From a virus, in IMG/VR virus record IMGVR_UViG_3300006737_000290, positions 1 to 20,720 of that record: a stretch of DNA of 20,720 nt, one strand, 5' to 3'. The position numbers and the translations under genes were made by a program. This document shows positions 1 through 8,700 of the stretch, one piece after another. Under the pieces are notes generated by a model that saw nothing but the letters and a program-made list of their open reading frames with translations, ran no database searches and had not been told where the DNA came from. How positions within the stretch are numbered: the stretch's first letter is position 1; the number at the start of each line of letters is the position of its first letter.

Positions 1-2708
1 ATTCCTGACTTGTTTGTACCCATAGTGTAATTATTTGAAATTGTTTGTGAGTTTTCTGTTATGCAACCATCAGCTTTTTGTGATGAAACTCCTGTCAAAC
101 TAGAGCCATCAATAGCTGGTAATGTTCCAGTAAGGTTTGCTGCTGGTAAATTAGTTAGGTTTGCTCCTGATGCTGCTGGTAAAGTTGCCGGAAATCTAGC
201 GTCAGGTACTGTTCCAGAAGTTAAATTAGATGCACTTAAAGCAGTAAGGTCTAATGTTTCATAAGTAGGGTCAGCACCATTATTAGCTCTTAAAAACTTT
301 CCGTTATTACTAGAAGTACCATGTTCTAATTTTGCTAGAGATATAGAATCATCTGCTAATTTAGAACCTGCTATTGCTGCACTTGCATTTACGTCAGCGT
401 TAACAATAGCTCCATCAACTATCTTTGCACTTGTTACTGTGTTATCACTTGGAGTTCCAATACTTACCGATGCACCAATAGTAACAATAAAGAAATCAGC
501 ACCACTAGGAGGAGCAGAACTAAATACAATGTTTGCACCATCCAAAGCAAACCCTTCACTAGGTTGTCCTGTACCAGAATTAGGTTTTTGTATTACACCT
601 GCAATACTTACAAGCATCTGTTGAGCAAAAGCACCTGCATTACTTAAAGTAAATTTATAAGCAGAACCATTAAACGTGGCACTATTACCACCAGTACCAG
701 AAAATTGGCTTATTGTATTTATAAAGAAATTACCAATAGTTTGTGTTTCTTCCCATGCACTAGTAGTTCCGTTATAAACAAGTAATTTTTGTAGAGAGGT
801 ATTAAAAAATAAATCACCTGCATCAAGATCACTTGTGGGATTACTAGAACCAATCCTATATCTAGCAGCAAAAGCATTAACACCACTAAGGTTAGATGCA
901 ACGGTATTAACATTTGCAATGCTACCGCCTACGTTGTTTACGTTTGTTATCGCACCTGCAACAGAATTAACATTGCTAATATCACCTGCTACAACACCTA
1001 TATTGTCATCGCCAACAGCAATAGTATTGCCCATGCCATTACCATGTACTGTGCAGTAATAACGTAATGAACTAGGTGCGTTTGCCGGTACAACAAAAGT
1101 TACATTAGCTCCGGCTTGACCTGCTGTTCCATTTACTGTAACTCCAGTTGTATATGAGTTTCCGCTGCCATCTTTAAATGCTATAAGGTGGTTATTATTT
1201 GAGTTATCTGCTTGATTAAATATATAAGTAAATCCTCTAATTATATTTAAAGTAGGTTTAGATACTCCATCAACGTAATATACACCGCCAACAACAGTTA
1301 TTGCGTATGTTGTTTGACCTGCAAGAATAGTTCCAATAGCATTGATATTAGAAATATTATTACCAACCAAATCTACATTAGTAATGCTGTTAGCAACAGT
1401 ATCTATTTCAGATGTTGTTTCCTGTAAATCATTTGCTGCTGTTACTACTTTTGCAATATCACTTGCTACCGCATTAACATTTGATATGTTACCTGCAACT
1501 GTATTTACGTTAGCTATAGCTCCACTTACAGTATTGACGTTTGCTATAGACCCACCTACATTATTAACATTAGCTATTGCTGCTGCTACGGTATTAGTAT
1601 TTGTTAAATCAGATCCTGTTATTGTTACTTCTAACCATTGAGTATTTCCAAGGTCATAAACTTTAGTTCTATTAACTGTTGTATTGAAATATAATGCTCC
1701 ATCTATAAGTGCATTACCGTCATTATCAACACTAGGGTCAGAAGATTTTGTACCTAAATATCTATCATCAAAAGTATCTAGTGCAGTTTCTGCTGCGGTT
1801 TGTGCTGTTTCAGCAGCCGTCTTAGCTGTCTCTGCTGCTGTCTTTGCAGTATCTGCTTGACTAGCTTTAGTAGTTGCAGTTGATGCAGAGGTTGATGCAT
1901 TGCTCTCACTAGTTGCTGCTGCTGTTGCACTATTAGCTGATGCCGTTGCAGAGTTTGCAGATGCTGTAGCTGATGATGCTGCATTGTTTTGTGCAGTAGT
2001 TGCTGACGCTGCGTCTACAATAAGATCCCAGTTAGCAGAGTTAGTATTGGTTGTTAATGGTTGTGAACCAGAAGATGTATGTGCTGTATTACAAAAGAAA
2101 ATATTATTAGTAGAAGTATCTTTAACAAGATCTCTTACAGCATAACTAGTACTTGCAGCCCAATTACCACGGTAAGTTCCTAATTCTTTTAGTACTTCAA
2201 ACTCACCTAAATTATCAAAACCAAGTACTCTGTTTTTACGAGCAGCAGCATTTTCTGTAATTTCTAAACTACCAATAGTATTAGTTAATGAAAATTTTAT
2301 AGATCTATCTAATTCGTCTTGTTGCTGTTGATGTAAAATTACTGACTTATCTAATGCGTCATTAATAACTTCTGGATAAAATCCACCTTGGTTTGTTAAG
2401 TCTGTACCTTGTAATGGTGTTAGAGCAGAAGTAATAACAATAGTAAATCCACTTGCTAAATTTTGATTATTACCGCCAGACCTTAAAGTTATGCTTCCAC
2501 CGGGGTTACCGTTTTGGTCTGAGTTTAAAGTAACTATATAATCATTACTTGCACCAAGAGTTAATGTAGTTTCTATACTTGTTGCAGTTTCTAATTTTTT
2601 TACAACAACATCTGCATCTGTAAAAACTTTAAACGCAAAAGGATATGTAGCAGTATTACCATTACCAACTAACGCATTCGTCTTTCTTGTAGTCGAATTT
2701 ATTGTCAT
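1..2708 (-). CDS. Tail fibre protein, N-terminal 902 residues (C-terminus beyond window)
   Basis: Receptor-binding fibre of the virion. The frame is open from the ATG at 2708 to the left edge with no stop. Residues 1-160 resemble the T7 gp17 N-terminal domain that joins the fibre to the tail. Then follow a CBM5/12-like module (about 179-230, W183 to W227), an Ala/Ser/Thr-rich probable coiled coil with heptads (about 231-310), an RYLG...DNDG module (about 312-360), a decapeptide repeat array (370-459), a cupredoxin-like domain (about 464-566: H507, C552, H555, M559), more decapeptides (569-613), a second RY..G module and a Gly/Ser-rich part. Modules like the last are common in marine phage fibres. 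It is the last late gene seen and has its own promoter box. No good Shine-Dalgarno precedes the ATG, and an upstream ATG in the leader runs into a stop after three codons. Fibre identity is firm; the cupredoxin and CBM calls are by motif only. Confidence 0.9.
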   Translation of the reverse strand, partial: MTINSTTRKTNALVGNGNTATYPFAFKVFTDADVVVKKLETATSIETTLTLGASNDYIVTLNSDQNGNPGGSITLRSGGNNQNLASGFTIVITSALTPLQGTDLTNQGGFYPEVINDALDKSVILHQQQQDELDRSIKFSLTNTIGSLEITENAAARKNRVLGFDNLGEFEVLKELGTYRGNWAASTSYAVRDLVKDTSTNNIFFCNTAHTSSGSQPLTTNTNSANWDLIVDAASATTAQNNAASSATASANSATASANSATAAATSESNASTSASTATTKASQADTAKTAAETAKTAAETAQTAAETALDTFDDRYLGTKSSDPSVDNDGNALIDGALYFNTTVNRTKVYDLGNTQWLEVTITGSDLTNTNTVAAAIANVNNVGGSIANVNTVSGAIANVNTVAGNISNVNAVASDIAKVVTAANDLQETTSEIDTVANSITNVDLVGNNISNINAIGTILAGQTTYAITVVGGVYYVDGVSKPTLNIIRGFTYIFNQADNSNNNHLIAFKDGSGNSYTTGVTVNGTAGQAGANVTFVVPANAPSSLRYYCTVHGNGMGNTIAVGDDNIGVVAGDISNVNSVAGAITNVNNVGGSIANVNTVASNLSGVNAFAARYRIGSSNPTSDLDAGDLFFNTSLQKLLVYNGTTSAWEETQTIGNFFINTISQFSGTGGNSATFNGSAYKFTLSNAGAFAQQMLVSIAGVIQKPNSGTGQPSEGFALDGANIVFSSAPPSGADFFIVTIGASVSIGTPSDNTVTSAKIVDGAIVNADVNASAAIAGSKLADDSISLAKLEHGTSSNNGKFLRANNGADPTYETLDLTALSASNLTSGTVPDARFPATLPAASGANLTNLPAANLTGTLPAIDGSSLTGVSSQKADGCITENSQTISNNYTMGTNKSG
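870..1004 (-). repeat. Decapeptide repeat array, second block, in tail fibre
   Basis: This block codes residues 569-613, about 4.5 copies of a ten-residue unit of the form NVNxVxGxIx (30-base period). It continues the array at 1332-1601 after the inserted cupredoxin-like domain. It is probably a structural repeat of the fibre shaft. The DNA copies differ at third codon positions, so this is an old protein repeat and not a recent DNA duplication. Confidence 0.8.
1332..1601 (-). repeat. Decapeptide repeat array, first block, in tail fibre
   Basis: This block codes residues 370-459. Eight or so ten-residue units can be aligned (for example NVNNVGGSIA, NVNTVSGAIA, NVNTVAGNIS), with one degenerate stretch in the middle. 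The unit has small residues and Ile/Val at fixed places, as expected for a trimeric fibre shaft. The period is 30 bases. Confidence 0.8.
1782..1850 (-). repeat. Heptad repeat (TAKTAAE-type) in tail fibre
   Basis: Three to four tandem seven-residue units (TAKTAAE, TAKTAAE, TAQTAAE, TALDTFD) lie inside a longer Ala-rich stretch. Such heptads form trimeric coiled coils in phage fibres. The 21-base period makes the DNA look repetitive on both strands and explains the low-complexity open frames read elsewhere here. Confidence 0.75.
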
Positions 2709-2735
2709 TAATTAGACATCTTCACTATCTTATTT

Positions 2736-2769
2736 AGGTTAGCTTTAGATCTTTGTATTACGGTCACAC
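2736..2769 (-). promoter_or_regulatory. Putative late promoter P1 (tail fibre)
   Basis: The box GTGTGACCGTAA (2769-2758) starts two bases after the stop codon of the giant gene. A -10-like TAACCT (2741-2736) follows after exactly 16 bases, the same spacing as at 14229 and 20285. Transcription would begin near 2729 and leave a leader of about 20 bases before the fibre ATG. The hexamer is the weakest of the three. Promoter function is inferred from recurrence and position. Confidence 0.65.
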
Positions 2770-2771
2770 CT

Positions 2772-5700
2772 TTAATTTCTTTGTTTCCGTCCTGTTTTGC
2801 CTGTAGCTAAACCTCTAATAAAATCAAGAGGGCCATCTGGAGTTACAGCCCCACTTTGTACATCTCTAAAATAACTTAAAGGTCTGCCAATAAGTGTTAG
2901 TGGTAAATCACTAAGTAACGATAACAAAGTAAATACATCTCTTATGTTCTTACCTGACACTTCTTTATCAGGGTCTATAACAGCTTGCAACGCACGAACA
3001 CTACCTGTCGTTGAACTTTCTATATTTGATATAGAAGGACTAGTAGTAATACGATCATCATATGGTTTGTCATTTAACACATTAAAAGGTACTGGTAAAA
3101 TGTTACCACCGGGTATAAAGTTAAGGCCAAATCGTAATGGCTCCATAAGCATTATTTCAGCTATTTCATCTAACCAACCATCTTCATCTGCGTCCTGTAA
3201 ATTACCGCCCATTGTTTGCACTATTATTCCAGAAACGACAGCAGGTAGATATAAACCAAACATAAATGTGTATAACAGTTGTGCTGATCCTTTATTATTT
3301 GGTTTAAATCCCATATCTCTAATTTGTTTTTTATATTGTCCAAGATCTAAATTAGCTATTGTGTTGAAATAACTTGTAAATTGCAGCATAGATTGCATTA
3401 ATGGTGTATCTGTTTGATAGGCTGCTCTGTCTTCTGGCTGTAAACTATCTTGTGTTAAACGCACGGCAGCATCTGCTTGTGCTATAGCTTCTTTATTTGC
3501 TTGTGCTTCTGTTAATCCTTGAGGTCTGTTTGTTAAAAATTGGTTATACGCACCTATCCAAGTAACACCGTCTACCATGTTTTGAAATGCAGTTTGTATA
3601 AAATATGCGTGTTGTCTTAGCCATGCTTTTGTTTGAACAAATTTATTAGGATTTATAATTAAATCATTTAATGTTTCTTGTATGTCAAACATTTGATTTA
3701 CTTGTCTATTTGCCATAAAAGGTGACAATCGTGCAATAAACTCAGATGTTTCTTTTGGCTCACTAAAGTATTTTCTAAAACCACTCCATAGATGTTTACG
3801 TTCTACTTTAATTAACGAAGGACTCCAACCTGTAAATTGTTGTAGAGCATTTTGAAAATTACCAAACATAGTGTTGCGACCGAAACTACCTTTTACATAT
3901 TTAAATAATTTATCTGCTAATGCATTTTGTCCACGCAACATTGTTAATTGTCGTGCAGAAGTATTTAACCAAGGCAATATTGTATAGTCCATTTTGCCCG
4001 GTGCTACAGTTTCTAAAGCTTCTGCAAATCTTTTATTTTTTACTACTTTTAAAACGTCTTCTATTACAGGTTGAACTACAGCAAAACGCAAGACATCATC
4101 TATATGTTTTACCATTGAATTTAAATGTAATGAAAGTGCTTTATTATATTCAACACGAGTTTCTGTAAAACCTTTTCCTGTAGAAGGTAATGACTGTTTA
4201 AATTCAGATCTTAAATCTTCAAGTTTGGCATTTCGTTCTGCATCTTTTACTACTCTTGGGTCAACTTTGGCAGGTACATAACCACCTTTATATGTACCAA
4301 ATCTATTAGTAAAAGGTTTCAATTCTACTACTTTAAAATAATATCCAAAAATATCTTTATGCGCTCTTTGTGCAATAGGTAACATATCTGCTGTTAAATC
4401 CCAAACGCTTTGTATAAAATCATAATCAGTTTTTGTAAGATGTCCTTCAGCTTCCATACGCTCTACAAAAGTAGTCCATCTTGTTTTATCTAAAGTACCA
4501 TCTTCATTTAATTTTCCCCATTTTCTACCTAATAATAATTTTTTTAAATTACTTTCATTACCTGTATGCAACATAGCTCCAAGTAATTCAACTTTACCTC
4601 TACCATTACTGTCTTTACCAAAGTTATAATTTAATTCTCCTGAGTAAATTCTATTTTCACCAAAATCTACAGAATCTAACATTTCAGCATATTTTTTTGT
4701 GTATTTAACTTGTTCTACACGGTAAGCATCAAGTGCATTTTTTATTGGTCTGTAAATATATCTTGTAATTGGCCCTGCCATACCATCACTACGTCTTAAA
4801 ACAACATCTCCTATTTCTCCACCTTTAATATCTGCACCATCTATTTGATCAGCAAAAGCTTCCATTGTAGTAAGTCTACTTGCTTGGTTCTGTAAAGCAG
4901 TATGAATTTCATCTAATTTTGTAGCAGCTTCTGTAACACCTTTTTCTTTTGCAGCAGGTAGTCTATTTATTGTTTCAAGCGACTCGTCAACTACAGCATC
5001 TATTAATAAACTTTCACCTTCATATTTATATTGTGCAATTCTTTTAGATTGAAACCAAAGTGATTCAATTACTTCAACTAAATCATTAAATTCTGCTGAC
5101 GTTAAATCTTTTAAATCTTTATTATTATTATTAATCTGATCATCAATAATAGGTTTTAATTCTTTGTATAAATCTTCGTTATATTCTTTCATCTGTTCTA
5201 TGTATACTCTTGGATTATCTACTTTTGGCCCTAATTTGTAACTAGCCAAAATAGTTCTACCAACATTAATCATGTCCATATTTCTTGGATTAGATTTAGT
5301 TGTTATTTTTCCATCAGTACGAAAAAATTTATTTTTTAAAGAGATTGGCCCTTTTAAAAATTTGTCATATTGTCTATGTATTTCTACAGATTGTTTTGCT
5401 AATTGATTATTTAATAATTGTGATCTTTTGTATTGTATAGCTAATGCATCTTCACCTTTTTTCATTGCTTCTTCTGTTAATTTTACTGCTTTTGCTTCTT
5501 GTTGTGAAAATCTAGAAGGTCTTATTTCTCTAAGTGTTTTCTTTGCAAGTATTTCTTGAGCGACTTGTTTTGCAGCAGCTACCTGATTGCGTACTGGTTG
5601 CATAGATTTAGATAATGCTTTTAATTCTACAGCTATAAATTTTGCTCTTGCTTCATTATGCAATACTTCTTGTACTTTTAATTCTTGTTCTCGTGGATCT

Positions 5701-8700
5701 AACAAACCACTATATTCTTGCAACATACGTGCTTCTGTTTTTTCTTTTACATATTGATTAATTGGCTCTAAATCTAATAAAACATTAATCATATCCATAG
5801 GTGTTTTATATCCAAAAATTTCTGAAATTATTGCTACGTGTGTACCATTTTTTGTAGCCATACGAAATCTGCGTAATTGCGCTATTTCGTTTTTCATGTC
5901 GTGAAAAGGTATTAGATCTTCTAATGATTTAATACTAATTCGGTTTGTATTTTCACCTTCTAGTTTTGCTAATACTTGACCATTGTCGTTAGTTATTTCA
6001 CCACGTTTTAAATAAGCTTCAACTCTATATGCAGTTTCTTTAAGTGCTTTTGCAAATTCTTCTGCTTTTACTTTATTAAATAATGCTCTGTTTTGTCTTT
6101 TTAACTTTTCTAATACTTTATTTCTTGATTTTTCTAGCCATGCCATCTGTTTCATACTTGCTTTGTTTAATTCTTCTATAGCTTTATCATCTGCTTCTTT
6201 CATTGTTTTTGTATAGTCTGCCCATTCTGTATCATTCATTCCGCTATTTTCTTGTGTTTCAAACAAAGGTTTCATTTCAAATACTAAATTAGCTTGAGAT
6301 ATTGCTTCTTCACTAGCAATCATGCGATCCATTACACCACGTATTTCATCATTAAGAATTGGTAAATCTACACCATTTTCACGTTTGTAAATAACATTTA
6401 ATTCATCTCTAATTGATTTATATATTTTGCCTAACCATTTACTAAACGTATTAAATAAACTTTGTAATTTTGTATCTGGTGCTTTTCCTTCAAATAAATA
6501 AATTTCATAATTGTACGCAAATGCTTCGTGATATTTTCTTTTTTCTTCAAGTGATAATTTACTCCAAGTTTCTGGATTTTCTACACCAAAAAAATCTAAT
6601 AACTTTTGAAAATCATCTTTAATTTTTTGTGGTGTATTATCTAGATTAACTAAATCTTCATAAACACTAAGCATATAGTGTGCTGTTTCATGAAAAAATG
6701 TAGAAACGTCTGAGTCTTGTGTTAATAAAGTAGTTAATGTAGTTGGATCAAATCCGCCTCTTGAACTTCCGGGTACTTGTTGTTGTGAAAATATTTGACT
6801 TTGTTTTTCAACATATTCTCCTACATCTACTCGAATAAACCCTCTAGGCTTTCCAACTGAGAGTCTGTAATCTTTTCGTCCGTTAGGGAATTCATCATCG
6901 AGACTAAGTCTAGAAGGGTCGATCCTGATGGCAACTGCTGTATTGCCGTATCCAGTATCTGCGATAGCTCTGGTGGTAACGTAGACATCAGGTTCTCCAG
7001 CACTTCTGAGTTGACCTGTAGCTTTGATTCGTTCTGCGTTTCTTCTACTGGTGTGATGGTAGACGGTGACTGTTCCGTCTGGGTTAAGGGGGAGTCCTGT
7101 GCCTTCGTCAATGTTTGCGTCTTCTCTACCTTGTTGTTGGTAAGTTTCTCGAACTCCTTCGTCAACTCTTCTTCCATCATCATCTCGTTGAATTCCTGTT
7201 GACTGCTCATCGGACTGTAACTCATCATTAACCTCTTTTATTGTGTTTTGTATTAGATCATCTGATATACCCATTGTAGCAACAAACCCGGCAGCAGCAT
7301 TAGCGTAATCAGGTGCTTCATTATCCTCATAACCTGTTTCAACAACTGCTTCTTTTAATTTTGCAGAATCATATAATTTTTTTTCTGGATACCATACAAG
7401 TGCTTGCAAATCAGCCATTGTTAAATCTGGATATTCTTTATTTAAAATTTCTAAAACTTGTGAAAATACTTTGACAATGTTTCTACGTTCTACAGGACCA
7501 CTTGGTGTTTCTTTTTGTCCATCATTGTCTTTAGCTAAACCATTACCTTGTTTACGCAATAAATCACCAAGACTTACTGTTTCGTCACCTTTTCTAGGTT
7601 GACCCATTATTTCAACAAATGTATCGTAATTTTTTTGATCTTCATCAAACCTTGCTATCATTTTCATCTGCATTGGCACACCTTTACCTGCCGATTTATT
7701 TTTTATTGCTAAAGCTACGTTATCAATATCTCCTAATGAAAGTTTTCTACCTATTAATGCTTCGTATGCTTTTTTTTGTTCTTTAGTTAAGGCTCTTATT
7801 ATTGACTTTATGTTTTGTCTTTTTTGTTTTGCTAGTCGTTCTCTGTCTAAAACTAACGTACCTGTCATACGACCCCATGTACGCATAGCCCATCTATCTA
7901 CAGTTAATTGTTCATAATTTCCATATAAATTTGCAAAAAAACCATTACCAATTTTAGGCCCAATAATTGCAGAACCATAGACTATATCTCCCATACTAAA
8001 ATCACTTGGTACTTTAATTTGTTTTTCATCTCTATCTAAACCAACAAATTCATTAACTTCTTTTGCTGTGTGTTTAGTTTTCATAAATTCTTCTAGTTCT
8101 TTAAAAGGTTTTTTATTTAATAAATCATTTAACCTTCTAAAAGATTTTTCCATTGCTGCTCTAGATTCACCACCAGTTGGATCGCCTTGTTCGTTAAGCA
8201 TTAATTCTGGCAATCTTCCTTTACCTTCTCCTAATTCTTCTTCTGACCTCAACCATTTTTCATATACATCTGCTGCATATTCAAAGTTTTTATCTACTTT
8301 AATACCATTACTTGTTGTTGCTAACGCCCATTTAAAAATAAAACCATGTCTAGTATCAGTAGCTAGTTTTGGATATACAAGAGAAAGTAAACGTATTGCT
8401 TTAGTTACTTTTTCGTTATACCAACCTATTGCATTTGGATTTTCTATTAATGCATAATTTGCATCTGCCAATAAAGTTTGTACAAGATATTTTTCTACTT
8501 CCGCTGTAAATTTAGAAACATCAACACCACCTTTTTTAGCTTCATTTTTTACACGGTTTTGTATTTCTAATTTAAATTGTCGGTTAGTTGCAAACGGTTT
8601 ACTTTTTGCAAAGTCAAAATTTTCTACAATTCTTGCTAACTGAAATACAGCTTGTGGTACTAACTTACCTTTAGATTGTTCTTTTGTTCTTTGTGCAAAT

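Noticed and set aside
870-1850. Regularly spaced DNA repeats that might suggest a CRISPR array
   Set aside because: The periods are 30 and 21 bases, in frame with a fibre protein, with no unique spacers. They are protein repeats.
719-1984. Minus-strand low-complexity frames (719-919 and 1778-1984) in the tail fibre
   Set aside because: They are shifted readings of the decapeptide and heptad repeats, made almost wholly of Leu/Ile/Val or Gln/His/Leu. The repeats alone explain their openness.
2758-2769. Reading the GTGTGACCGTAA box as a T7/SP6-type single-subunit polymerase promoter
   Set aside because: There is loose likeness to the SP6 AGGTGACAC part, but the bases right after the box are not conserved, whereas a separate hexamer 16 bases away is. 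Not fully excluded, since the polymerase gene content is outside the window.
2944-3372. Plus-strand open frame of 142 codons opposite the giant gene
   Set aside because: It lies antisense to a well-supported coding region, has no Shine-Dalgarno or promoter, and its protein has no recognisable pattern. Similar antisense frames at 8068-8457, 10411-10728 and 11174-11578 were dropped for the same reason.
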